DNA from: Polaribacter aestuariivivens
GTDB taxonomy: Bacteria > Bacteroidota > Bacteroidia > Flavobacteriales > Flavobacteriaceae
Assembly: GCF_005885675.1 (NCBI RefSeq)
Contig: NZ_VANR01000003.1
Span: forward strand, 1 to 64,000
Direction: 5' to 3'
DNA: 64,000 nt
Part shown: in pieces, positions 56,736-63,601 of the stretch
How the letters are laid out: the number at the start of each line of letters is the position of its first letter
How positions within the stretch are numbered: the stretch's first letter is position 1
Position numbers and translations under genes: made by a program
The notes under the pieces: model-generated
Databases searched by the model: none
What the model saw: only the letters and a program-made list of their open reading frames with translations
Told to the model about the DNA's origin: nothing

Positions 56736-56891
56736 AGCTGTTTTTTAATTAATTAATTTTGAGTTGTTTGTGAAATGTTTTTAGCTCCGAATAATAATTT
56801 AAAAAAACTGTTTTAGAAATTTTAAGAATTATAAAAACGCAAATTTTTGTTTTAGAGTAAAAAATTGTATGAGGTTTTGGATTTTTTTTAA

Positions 56892-56972
56892 TCAACAAAT
56901 ATTGATACTTTAATACCCATTGAAACATTGATGAAATTGAACGAAATTAAGCGAATGTTGATTAAAAAATAA
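56892..56972 (+). pseudogene. Duplicated mutS 3' end, copy B (27 codons, in frame)
   Basis: Codes for [20 protein letters not shown] plus R-M-L-I-K-K and a stop, parallel to the true mutS end. It has no start and no upstream mutS body. It marks an internal boundary of the island. The preceding AAAAAATTGTATGAGGTTTT is shared with copy C. Confidence 0.85.
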
Positions 56973-56997
56973 ACTCCTTTAAAAATTAAAAGAGTTT
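56969..56997 (-). terminator. Terminator of the first DUF6705-like gene
   Basis: AAACTCCTTTAA (56971-56982) pairs with TTAAAAGAGTTT (56986-56997) with one mismatch; a T run follows on the minus strand. It is fused to the end of mutS copy B. Confidence 0.7.
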
Positions 56998-57008
56998 ACT
57001 TTAGTTAC

Positions 57009-57614
57009 TTATTGTTTTATCAGTAAATATTCTCCATAAGGTACTCTAGGTTCTTGCGGAGCATCATCGTAAGGTAAAATTATGCTATCATTACTATAAA
57101 TTACAGCAGATAATTTTTGGGGATTGCTATTAGGTATAAACCTTAAAACAATGGTAGATTGTAAATAATCTCTTTCTGGATCATTAAAGTACATTTCTAT
57201 TCTACGCTCATTAGATGTGCAAGTAATACATTTAGGTCTTTCATTTGGTTTTATTATATATGAACCTCCTATGTTTTCTTCTTTATTAGAATTTAAATTA
57301 GCTAAAGTATTTACTAATTCAGTACCATTTTTCTTATAAGAATATTCAGCAACTAAATAATCTCTAAAGATATCCCTAATTTTGATTTTATGTTTTTTTT
57401 GTATTATAATTAACATCTCACTGTCTGTAGATTGAAACTTCCATGTACCTACAAATTTATCTAACTCGTTGTTTAAATCTTTGTAGTATGCTCCTTTAGG
57501 TGTATTAGAAGGCGCATCTAAACCAACTATTGGGTTTTGTGCTTTACATGATATAGCTGCCACTATTAATAGTGTAAAAATTATTGTTTTAAAGACAATC
57601 TCTTTATACCTCAT
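57009..57614 (-). CDS. DUF6705-like lipoprotein, paralogue 1
   Basis: A 201-residue exported protein with a lipoprotein signal (A-I-S-C-K-A-Q). The opening M-R-Y-K-E-I-V-F replaces the M found at the start of paralogue 2, because its original ATG has changed to TTT and an upstream ATG now serves. The N-terminal third (GLDAPSNTPKGAYYKDLNNE to VGTWKF) and the C-terminal half (RPKCITCTSNERRIEMYFND to the end) are almost identical to paralogue 2, while residues about 62-125 differ strongly. The family is known only as a flavobacterial lipoprotein domain. It lies in the mutS-spoU island. Confidence 0.72.
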   Translation of the reverse strand: MRYKEIVFKTIIFTLLIVAAISCKAQNPIVGLDAPSNTPKGAYYKDLNNELDKFVGTWKFQSTDSEMLIIIQKKHKIKIRDIFRDYLVAEYSYKKNGTELVNTLANLNSNKEENIGGSYIIKPNERPKCITCTSNERRIEMYFNDPERDYLQSTIVLRFIPNSNPQKLSAVIYSNDSIILPYDDAPQEPRVPYGEYLLIKQ

Positions 57615-57681
57615 CTTCTTATATAAATCTAAATTTATTTTTGATTCCTATAGATAAATAAAATCAATATAAGTGAAAAAT

Positions 57682-57710
57682 AAACTCCTTTAAAAAAATT
57701 AAAAGAGTTT
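57682..57710 (-). terminator. Terminator of the second DUF6705-like gene
   Basis: Same two arms as the terminator at 56971-56997 (AAACTCCTTTAA with TTAAAAGAGTTT), showing that the duplication that produced the paralogues included it. Confidence 0.7.
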
Positions 57711-57721
57711 ATTTTAGTTAC

Positions 57722-58306
57722 TTATTGTTTTATCAGTAAATATTCTCCATAAGGTACTCTAGGTTCTTGTGGAGCATCGTCGTAAGGTAAAATTATGCTA
57801 TCATTACTATAAATTACAGCAGATAATTTTTGGGGATTGCTATTAGGTATAAACCTTAAAACAATGGTAGATTGTAAATAATCTCTTTCTGGGTCATTAA
57901 AATACATTTCTATTCTACGCTCATTAGATGTGCAAGAAATACATTTAGGTCTTTCATTGGGTTTTACAATAAAAGCACCACCTAAATTTGCTATTTGCTT
58001 ACCACCAAAATTACTCAAGGTATTTACTATTTCAACTCGATTTTTATTATAAACATATTCTCCAATTAAAATATCATGATAATCTGGAGCTATAAAATAC
58101 TTATCTTTTTTCTTTAATGTTATTAAAAACTGCTCATTTGTATTCTCAAATTTCCAAGTACCTACAAATTTATCTAACTCGTTGGTTAAATCTTTGTAGT
58201 AAGCTCCTTTAGGTGTATTAGAAGGCGCATCTAAACCAACTATTGGGGTTTGTGCTTTACATGATATGGCTGTCACTATTAATAGTGTAAAAATTATTGT
58301 TTTCAT
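57722..58306 (-). CDS. DUF6705-like lipoprotein, paralogue 2
   Basis: A 194-residue lipoprotein (Cys 16 in AISCKAQ) paralogous to the gene at 57009. The ends are near-identical to paralogue 1 and the middle (about 54-115, e.g. NTNEQFLITLKKKDKYF) is different. Such a pattern, conserved ends with a swapped core, is typical of gene conversion or of selection for different binding partners. Function is unknown. Confidence 0.75.
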   Translation of the reverse strand: MKTIIFTLLIVTAISCKAQTPIVGLDAPSNTPKGAYYKDLTNELDKFVGTWKFENTNEQFLITLKKKDKYFIAPDYHDILIGEYVYNKNRVEIVNTLSNFGGKQIANLGGAFIVKPNERPKCISCTSNERRIEMYFNDPERDYLQSTIVLRFIPNSNPQKLSAVIYSNDSIILPYDDAPQEPRVPYGEYLLIKQ

Positions 58307-58542
58307 AATATTTATTGTTTATTACATTCTTCTTTAATAATTGTTTTATTATCTGGGCTTAATGTAAGTTTTTTTCATACATATTCAATTTTTACAACTA
58401 AAAAGTAAGTTATTTTTTTTCTTAATTAGAATGCAATCTATTTTATAAACCTAAAGTAAAAAAAGCACTTGTTAATCCCCAAACATTGAATGTTTTTTTT
58501 AACTTACACAAAAAATTGTGTGAGGTTTTGGATTTTTTTTAA
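58307..58542. other. Intergenic stretch upstream of mutS copy C, no gene seen
   Basis: AT-rich DNA holding the promoter side of paralogue 2 and an eroded version (58458-58510) of the sequence found upstream of mutS copy B. Together with copy C this makes a 315-bp gap without a gene. Confidence 0.6.
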
Positions 58543-58622
58543 TCAACAAATATCGATACTTTAACACCCATTGAAACATTGATAAATTGAACGAAATTAA
58601 GCGAATGTTGATTAAGAAATAA
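58543..58622 (+). pseudogene. Duplicated mutS 3' end, copy C (one base deleted)
   Basis: Same segment as copy B but one base is missing after T-L-I, so it would stop early. Its final TAA overlaps the ATG of the SpoU gene by one base (TAATG), which I read as the original mutS-spoU junction. Confidence 0.85.
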
Positions 58623-59083
58623 TGGTAAATAACTTAGAACAAGGTTTTTTTGGTATTGGAATTCAAAATGGAAAAACACCCGAAAATTTAGGTGTTTTAT
58701 GGCGTTCTGCTCAAAACATGGGCGCAAGTTTTATATTTACAATTGGCAATAGATATGCAAAACAAGCTTGTGATACACATAAAGCTGTTGGTGCTATGCC
58801 TTATTTTCATTACAAAACGTTTGAAGATTTTTTTGAAAACTTACCAAAAGGATCACAATTGGTAGGTGTAGAGCTGCATGAAAAATCAACACAATTAGAA
58901 ACCTTTGTACACCCAAAACGTTGTGTGTATTTGTTAGGTGCAGAAGATCATGGTTTGCCTAAAATTGCTATTGAAAAATCGCATCATTTAGTTAAATTTA
59001 AATCGGAATTAAGTTTAAACGTTTCAGTAGCTGGTAGTATTGTAATGTATGATAGACAAGCAAAACTTCACTTTAAAAATTAG
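58622..59083 (+). CDS. SpoU/TrmH-family RNA methyltransferase
   Basis: A 153-residue SPOUT enzyme with no N-terminal extension. Motif 1 is N-L-G-V-L-W-R-S-A-Q-N-M-G-A with the catalytic Arg, motif 2 is VYLLGAEDHGLP and motif 3 SLNVSVAGSIVMYDR. It is closest in build to short TrmL/TrmH-type tRNA 2'-O-methyltransferases. The ATG overlaps the stop of mutS copy C, so it probably once lay in one operon with mutS; the island now separates them and its own promoter is unclear. Confidence 0.9.
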   Translation: MVNNLEQGFFGIGIQNGKTPENLGVLWRSAQNMGASFIFTIGNRYAKQACDTHKAVGAMPYFHYKTFEDFFENLPKGSQLVGVELHEKSTQLETFVHPKRCVYLLGAEDHGLPKIAIEKSHHLVKFKSELSLNVSVAGSIVMYDRQAKLHFKN

Positions 59084-59110
59084 TATTTAAGGCTTAATTT
59101 TTTTTAATCA

Positions 59111-59242
59111 CTATACGTTTTTATTTTTTCTTACTTTTTTAAAAACTTTGTATAAAATATATACTAAAAAAGCTAAAATTAAAATTTGTAAGGTTTGCCA
59201 AACAAATGCTCTAAAACTAAAATCAGAAATTACTTCTTCCAT
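59111..59242 (-). CDS. Small single-helix membrane protein (43 residues)
   Basis: The frame from the ATG at 59242 gives M-E-E-V-I-S-D-F-S-F-R, one transmembrane helix (about 15-33) and a Lys/Arg-rich tail. It begins 14 nt after the PLDc_N-like gene on the same strand, so the two are probably co-transcribed. No family is recognised. Confidence 0.55.
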   Translation of the reverse strand: MEEVISDFSFRAFVWQTLQILILAFLVYILYKVFKKVRKNKNV

Positions 59243-59256
59243 GTTATTGTTTGTTA

Positions 59257-59463
59257 TTAAATGGTTTTAATATCATTTTTATTTGAGTAAAAATTAATAA
59301 TACAAGCCAAAGCGCCTACAAATGGCACAAATAGTATAAAAGCTCCCCAAATTAAAAAACGCATATTGCTTTTTTGTTTGGCTGCTAAAACCAATGCAAA
59401 AACTACTAAAATAAGTAGTAAAGCTAAAAATATTGTAATCTGAAAAGCGGAAATCATTAACAT
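59257..59463 (-). CDS. Small two-helix membrane protein, PLDc_N-like
   Basis: A 68-residue protein with two transmembrane helices (about 6-27 and 35-57). The second, with FLIWGAFILFVPFVGALACI, resembles the phospholipase D N-terminal membrane domain (PLDc_N), in which a W/F-x-P-x-x-G pattern is typical. No catalytic domain is attached. It leads the pair with the 43-residue membrane protein. Confidence 0.6.
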   Translation of the reverse strand: MLMISAFQITIFLALLLILVVFALVLAAKQKSNMRFLIWGAFILFVPFVGALACIINFYSNKNDIKTI

Positions 59464-59556
59464 TGGTATTGTTTTTAGTAAAGGTACAAATTGTAATTAA
59501 AAATAGAAATTTACGTTAATCAATATTAGAAAAAGCAATTTATTAAAATATCTCAT

Positions 59557-59564
59557 TATCTTTG
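59557..59564 (+). promoter_or_regulatory. -7 element TATCTTTG directly before tatA
   Basis: Fits TAnnTTTG and ends four bases before the tatA ATG, so transcription would start at or within the start codon; the mRNA would be leaderless. Confidence 0.55.
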
Positions 59565-59568
59565 TGGT

Positions 59569-59874
59569 ATGAATATAGTATTCTTATTTATTAGTGGTCC
59601 TGAAATTATGGTGATTATGTTAATTGTAGTCATGGTTTTTGGTGCAGATAAAATTCCTGAAATTGCCAGAGGTTTAGGTAAAGGAATGCGTCAGGTTAAA
59701 GATGCTACAAATGATATTAAAAGAGAAATTAAAGATAGCTCTGATATTCAGAAAGCAGAAACTGAGTCTATTAAAAAAACCGCTGAAGACTCTACAAAAG
59801 GCATAAGTGAAGAGTTTAAAAGTGTACAAAAAGATATAGAGGATTTTACTGGTCCAATTAAAAGACAATTTTAA
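59569..59874 (+). CDS. tatA: Twin-arginine translocase subunit TatA/TatE
   Basis: Pore-forming subunit of the Tat system that exports folded proteins. The 101-residue protein has an N-terminal membrane helix (about 6-24), the F-G-x-x-K-I-P-E hinge (FGADKIPEIARG), an amphipathic helix (GLGKGMRQVKDATNDI) and a charged, unstructured tail. TatB would have a longer second helix and E-L-P; this fits TatA. It is convergent with the O-methyltransferase gene, five bases between stops. Confidence 0.92.
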   Translation: MNIVFLFISGPEIMVIMLIVVMVFGADKIPEIARGLGKGMRQVKDATNDIKREIKDSSDIQKAETESIKKTAEDSTKGISEEFKSVQKDIEDFTGPIKRQF

Positions 59875-59879
59875 AGTTT

Positions 59880-60521
59880 TTACTTTACTCTACTCATTGT
59901 TAATCCATCTCTAATAGGTAGTAAAACAGTTTCAATTCTAGCATCTTCATTTAATATGCTATTATATTCTAAAAGTACCTTAGTATCTAAATCTTTAGGG
60001 TCTAAATCTTCTACAACTTTTCCACTCCAAAGTACATTGTCAGACAAAATAATTCCTCCAGAATTCATTTTATTAATAATTAAATTAAAGTAATTGATGT
60101 AGTTTGATTTATCAGCATCAATAAAAACCAAATCAAATTTCTCATCAATTGTTGGTATAATTTCTAAGGCATTTCCTACAAACTGTTTTATTTGATTTTT
60201 GTATCCTGATTTTTCAAAATATTTATTTTGAAGCGTTTCTAACTCTTCATTTTTGTCAATCGTAAAAATGGTGCCATTTTTAGCTAAACCTTCTGCTAAA
60301 CAAAGTGCAGAATACCCTGTATATGTACCTATTTCAAGAATATTTCTTGGCGTTGTTAATTTTGAAATCATAGACAAAACTCTGCCCTGAAAAGCACCAC
60401 TTAACATTCTTGGGTTCAGTACTTTTTGCCAAGTTTCTCTACTTAATTCTTGTAAAATTTGTGGTTCTTTTTGAGAGTGCTCAACTACGTAATTGTCAAT
60501 ATTATCGGGTAAAAAATGCAT
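59880..60521 (-). CDS. Class I SAM-dependent O-methyltransferase
   Basis: A 213-residue member of the caffeoyl-CoA/catechol-type O-methyltransferase family. SAM motif I is ILEIGTYTGYSALCLAEGL and the metal-binding Asp region is FDLVFIDADKSNYINYF, followed by IILSDNVLWSGKV. The family methylates catechol-like hydroxyls with Mg2+; the natural substrate in flavobacteria is unknown. It is followed (in the direction of transcription) by convergent tatA. Confidence 0.9.
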   Translation of the reverse strand: MHFLPDNIDNYVVEHSQKEPQILQELSRETWQKVLNPRMLSGAFQGRVLSMISKLTTPRNILEIGTYTGYSALCLAEGLAKNGTIFTIDKNEELETLQNKYFEKSGYKNQIKQFVGNALEIIPTIDEKFDLVFIDADKSNYINYFNLIINKMNSGGIILSDNVLWSGKVVEDLDPKDLDTKVLLEYNSILNEDARIETVLLPIRDGLTMSRVK

Positions 60522-60533
60522 TTTCTATGTCTG

Positions 60534-60599
60534 GTCGAGCGCAGTCGAGACCTATTAAAATCCATAAAATAAATACCTCTCGACTGCGCTCGAGAGGAC
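60534..60599. repeat. Paired REP-like palindromes
   Basis: A 16-nt core TCGAGCGCAGTCGAGA (60535-60550) recurs inverted at 60578-60593. The right copy is itself a hairpin with CCTCTCGA/TCGAGAGG arms and a CTGCGC loop. It is far more GC-rich than its surroundings. This core is a common intergenic repeat in Bacteroidetes to my knowledge. Confidence 0.85.
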
Positions 60600-60615
60600 A
60601 TTTCAAAAGTACAAA

Positions 60616-60647
60616 AAAACGGAACTTATTATAATAAGTTCCGTTTT
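60616..60647 (-). terminator. Terminator of the sigma/anti-sigma operon
   Basis: Perfect 15-bp stem (AAAACGGAACTTATT with its complement) followed on the minus strand by a run of T. It lies 21 nt after the small zinc-motif gene. Confidence 0.9.
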
Positions 60648-60668
60648 TATATCTTTTAAAAGTGTTTA

Positions 60669-60932
60669 CTAAATACTAGTTTCTTCTAACGCTTTTTTTA
60701 ATTTTTCTTTGTCTTGTGTTGTCATACAATGTGTTACTTGCTTGCAGGTTTTAGAGTGTCCTTTATAAATTTTTGTCATTTTTATATTTTGTTTCGTATA
60801 TAATGAACAAATTCTACATCTTATAAAATGAATGTTTAACTTTAAAAGCTCTAAAGTTGTGGCTTCTCCATACTGGTTTTTATCGCAGATGGTAGTTGCT
60901 TCGTCGCAAGTTATTTTTAATTTTTTAAACAT
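60669..60932 (-). CDS. Candidate zinc-binding anti-sigma factor
   Basis: An 87-residue cytosolic protein. It contains Cys 9, Cys 16 and the zinc anti-sigma (ZAS) motif H-x3-C-x2-C in IHFIRCRICSLY, so a Cys/His-bound zinc is likely. It begins 3 nt after the ECF sigma gene, the usual place for an anti-sigma factor, and the stop/start spacing suggests coupling. It has no membrane helix, so it would be a soluble, possibly redox- or metal-sensing type. The anti-sigma role is inferred from motif and position. Confidence 0.65.
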   Translation of the reverse strand: MFKKLKITCDEATTICDKNQYGEATTLELLKLNIHFIRCRICSLYTKQNIKMTKIYKGHSKTCKQVTHCMTTQDKEKLKKALEETSI

Positions 60933-60935
60933 TTT

Positions 60936-61502
60936 TTAATTATTAAACCAGTTATCTTCCATACATTTTCTAAGCTGTGTTCTAGCCCTATGAATGATAA
61001 CCCATAAATTTGACGCAGTAATATCCAACTCCTTACATATTTCTTCCGTTTCAAACTCTTGTATTGTTTTGAGTCGAAACACCATTGCATATTTTTCTGG
61101 TAAATTATCTATACAAATTTCTAATTGATTTCTAAGTTCTTCTGTTTCAATACTTTTTTCTGAAGCATTGTCCCAACTTTGTGGTACTCTTTCTTCCAAC
61201 CAATCTCCTTCATTTTCTCCACTTTCATAAAAATTCATTCTAACTTCGGCTTTCCCTTTTTTAGAGTTAATTTTACGATAATAATCTATAATTTTTCTTT
61301 TTAAAATAGAAACTAACCACGTTCTTTCGGTAGATTTTCCTTGGAAGTTTTTAGCAGATTTTAATCCCGCAAAAAAAGTTTCTTGTACCAAATCTTTTGC
61401 CAAATTACTATCATTTACGCGAGAAATTGCATAATTGAACAGATAGTCTGCATAATTATCTATCCATTTATTGGTATTAATTGTGTTTTGTTGGTCAGCC
61501 AT
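60936..61502 (-). CDS. ECF-type RNA polymerase sigma factor
   Basis: A 188-residue sigma-70 family protein with region 2 (about 10-80; DYLFNYAISRVND, AKDLVQETFFAGL, FQGKSTERTWLVSILKRKIIDYYR) and region 4 (about 125-180; IDNLPEKYAMVFRLKTIQEF, ITASNLWVIIHRARTQLRKC). No regions 1 or 3 are present, as in ECF factors. It is preceded by a TATATTTG element at 61519-61526 and followed by the candidate anti-sigma gene. Targets are unknown. Confidence 0.92.
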   Translation of the reverse strand: MADQQNTINTNKWIDNYADYLFNYAISRVNDSNLAKDLVQETFFAGLKSAKNFQGKSTERTWLVSILKRKIIDYYRKINSKKGKAEVRMNFYESGENEGDWLEERVPQSWDNASEKSIETEELRNQLEICIDNLPEKYAMVFRLKTIQEFETEEICKELDITASNLWVIIHRARTQLRKCMEDNWFNN

Positions 61503-61518
61503 TTATAAAATAAAGCAC

Positions 61519-61526
61519 CAAATATA
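61519..61526 (-). promoter_or_regulatory. -7 element TATATTTG of the ECF sigma gene
   Basis: Fits TAnnTTTG, 16 nt upstream of the ATG at 61502, between the sigma gene and the NTF2-like gene that precedes it. Confidence 0.55.
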
Positions 61527-61529
61527 CTG

Positions 61530-62009
61530 CTATTTTTTTTCTTTTAATGCATCGCAATTTTCTCTTCTTCTCATATCCACCAAATAAATTATTTGCCAAG
61601 TTCCATTATTGTTAAAAAGTTGAAAAGAGTTTGCTCCACAATGGCTAAATTTTCCGTTGAAATAAAATTCGTAAGGTGTCCAAACGGAAGCCAAATTACC
61701 ATCAATTTTAACATCTATAGAGGTTAATTTTTCTAGATAAATATGTTCAGGGTTTTTATTGGCAACTCCTGTAAGTAATTTTTCTACACTATCTGTCTTT
61801 AATATTTTAGTTCCGTTTTTATCAATTGAGGTCGTTTGAATTTTTATTTCTTTATGCAACGTAGATTTCATAAGAGTACTATCACCTTTATGTAAGCCTT
61901 CAAAAAAAGTATCAATAACGCTTTTTATGGCAATTTCATCTTTATTTTCTTGTCCGTAAATAGCCACAGAAAAACTAATACTAAATATAAATATAACAAC
62001 ACGAAACAT
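61530..62009 (-). CDS. Exported NTF2-like (SnoaL/DUF4440 type) protein
   Basis: A 159-residue protein with a Sec signal peptide (MFRVVIFIFSISFSVAIYGQ). The rest matches the cone-shaped NTF2-like fold: I-K-S-V-I-D-T-F-F-E-G-L-H-K-G-D helix, SVEKLLTGVANKNPE, then strands ending NNNGTWQIIYLVDMRR. Such proteins bind small hydrophobic ligands or are stress factors. It is 27 nt upstream of the sigma gene and on the same strand. Confidence 0.82.
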   Translation of the reverse strand: MFRVVIFIFSISFSVAIYGQENKDEIAIKSVIDTFFEGLHKGDSTLMKSTLHKEIKIQTTSIDKNGTKILKTDSVEKLLTGVANKNPEHIYLEKLTSIDVKIDGNLASVWTPYEFYFNGKFSHCGANSFQLFNNNGTWQIIYLVDMRRRENCDALKEKK

Positions 62010-62147
62010 AATTTACTGGTTTTTAAAAAGCTAAAGCTACTAAATTAATTTTATAGTTGTTTAAAACAACTCATTTTTAGAAAATTGAAAAAATGTAGAA
62101 CATCAATTGCTTTTTCTTACTTTTACCACAACAAAAAACTATAAAAT

Positions 62148-62966
62148 ATGTCTGCAGCTAAAAAAGAATATAAACGCGTTACCGTAAAATCGTTGGTAGA
62201 TATGAAAGCAAATGGAGAAAAAATATCTATGCTAACTGCTTACGATTATACCATGGCAAAAATTTTAGATAGCGCAGGAATTGATGTTTTATTAGTAGGC
62301 GATTCTGCTTCTAATGTAATGGCTGGTCATGAAACTACCTTACCAATTACATTAGATCAAATGATTTATCATGCAAGTTCTGTAGTAAGAGCAATTGAGC
62401 GTTGTTTGGTGGTAGTAGATTTGCCTTTTGGTAGTTACCAATCAGACCCAAAAGAAGCTTTGCGTTCTGCGATTCGAATTATGAAAGAATCTGGTGGACA
62501 TTCTATAAAATTAGAAGGTGGTAAAGAGGTAAAAGAATCTATAAAACGTATTTTAAATGCAGGAATTCCTGTAATGGGGCATTTAGGTTTAACACCGCAA
62601 TCTATTTACAAGTTTGGAACATATACAGTTAGAGCAAAAGAAGAAGAAGAGGCAGAAAAACTAATGGAAGATGCTTTAATGCTTGAAAGAATTGGTTGTT
62701 TTGCCATTGTTTTAGAGAAAGTGCCTGCAAAACTAGCGAAGCAAGTTGCTGATGCAATTTCGATTCCAGTTATTGGAATTGGCGCTGGAAATGGAGTTGA
62801 TGGTCAGGTTTTGGTAACTCATGATATGATTGGAATGACACATGAATTTCATCCACGTTTTTTACGTAGATATTTAGATTTGTATAAAGACATGACTGGT
62901 GCTTTTGAAAGCTATATTACAGACGTTAAAAGTGGCGATTTCCCGAATAAAAAAGAGCAGTACTAA
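62148..62966 (+). CDS. panB: 3-methyl-2-oxobutanoate hydroxymethyltransferase PanB
   Basis: First committed step of pantothenate (coenzyme A) synthesis: transfers a hydroxymethyl group to alpha-ketoisovalerate. The 272-residue protein shows [33 protein letters not shown] with the Mg-binding Asp, [30 protein letters not shown] and [16 protein letters not shown], all family marks. No panC or panD is nearby. IVP cassette 3 begins 9 nt after the stop. Confidence 0.97.
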   Translation: MSAAKKEYKRVTVKSLVDMKANGEKISMLTAYDYTMAKILDSAGIDVLLVGDSASNVMAGHETTLPITLDQMIYHASSVVRAIERCLVVVDLPFGSYQSDPKEALRSAIRIMKESGGHSIKLEGGKEVKESIKRILNAGIPVMGHLGLTPQSIYKFGTYTVRAKEEEEAEKLMEDALMLERIGCFAIVLEKVPAKLAKQVADAISIPVIGIGAGNGVDGQVLVTHDMIGMTHEFHPRFLRRYLDLYKDMTGAFESYITDVKSGDFPNKKEQY

Positions 62967-62996
62967 AATAAATTATTAGATTATTGGATAGTTAGA

Positions 62997-63206
62997 ATGT
63001 TAGAAAATATTTATTTTACAGTATTTTATATTTTATTAATTCCTTTAATTAGAATATTTTTTGATTTTATCTCTAAGAAAATAAAAAGTAAAAGAAATAT
63101 GGACATTCCTTTATCAAACTTTTTTTATAAGTTTTTTAGATTTTACACATATTACCTTTTTCCAATAATGGCTTTTGTTTTAATTATTAATAAATGGATA
63201 AATTAA
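62997..63206 (+). CDS. Small membrane protein inside IVP cassette 3
   Basis: A 69-residue protein with two transmembrane stretches (about 4-24 and 44-65) separated by a Lys-rich cytosolic loop. It begins directly after the left inverted-repeat arm. No family is recognised. It is AT-rich even by local standards. Confidence 0.55.
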   Translation: MLENIYFTVFYILLIPLIRIFFDFISKKIKSKRNMDIPLSNFFYKFFRFYTYYLFPIMAFVLIINKWIN

Positions 63207-63222
63207 TCTAAAATACCAAACC

Positions 63223-63576
63223 GTGCATCGCTATAAAGATTTAAAATTTTGGCAATTAAGTAGAAGTTTTTGTAAAGATATTTATCATATTTCAAATAGT
63301 TTTCCTTCAGATGAAAAATTTGGTTTAGTTTCTCAATTAAGAAGAGCATCAGTATCAATACCTTCAAATATTGCAGAAGGAGCATCAAGAAAATCTAACA
63401 AGGACTTCGCAAGGTTTTTAACTATAGCTTTAGGTTCTTGCTATGAAATTGAAACTCAACTTTTACTTTCTTTAGATTTAAATTTTATTGATAAAGAAAC
63501 GCTTAAAAGCCTTAATAATACATTACAACAAATTATTAAGATGATGTCAAAATTTTCATCCTCTCTAAAAATCTAA
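63223..63576 (+). CDS. Four-helix-bundle protein, 23S rRNA IVP/S23 family
   Basis: A 117-residue protein of the same family as the genes at 6681 and 10236 but of a distinct subtype: Y-K-D-L-K-F-W-Q-L-S-R, the more canonical SQLRRASVSIPSNIAEGASR core and GSCYEIETQL. The start is a GTG (M-H-R-Y-K-D). It lies within the inverted repeats of cassette 3. Function is unknown. Confidence 0.92.
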   Translation: MHRYKDLKFWQLSRSFCKDIYHISNSFPSDEKFGLVSQLRRASVSIPSNIAEGASRKSNKDFARFLTIALGSCYEIETQLLLSLDLNFIDKETLKSLNNTLQQIIKMMSKFSSSLKI

Positions 63577-63601
63577 ACATCCAATAATCTAAAAATCTAT
63601 T

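Larger units (their letters stand above)
62976..63592. repeat. IVP cassette 3: inverted-repeat-bounded insert between panB and a dehydrogenase gene
   Basis: Left arm 62976-62996 (TTAGATTATTGGATAGTTAGA) and right arm 63572-63592 are complementary at 19 of 21 positions. The left arm lies 9 nt after panB and the right arm 9 nt before the next start, so again the unit fills the gap. Unlike cassettes 1 and 2, it also holds a small membrane-protein ORF. Confidence 0.65.
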
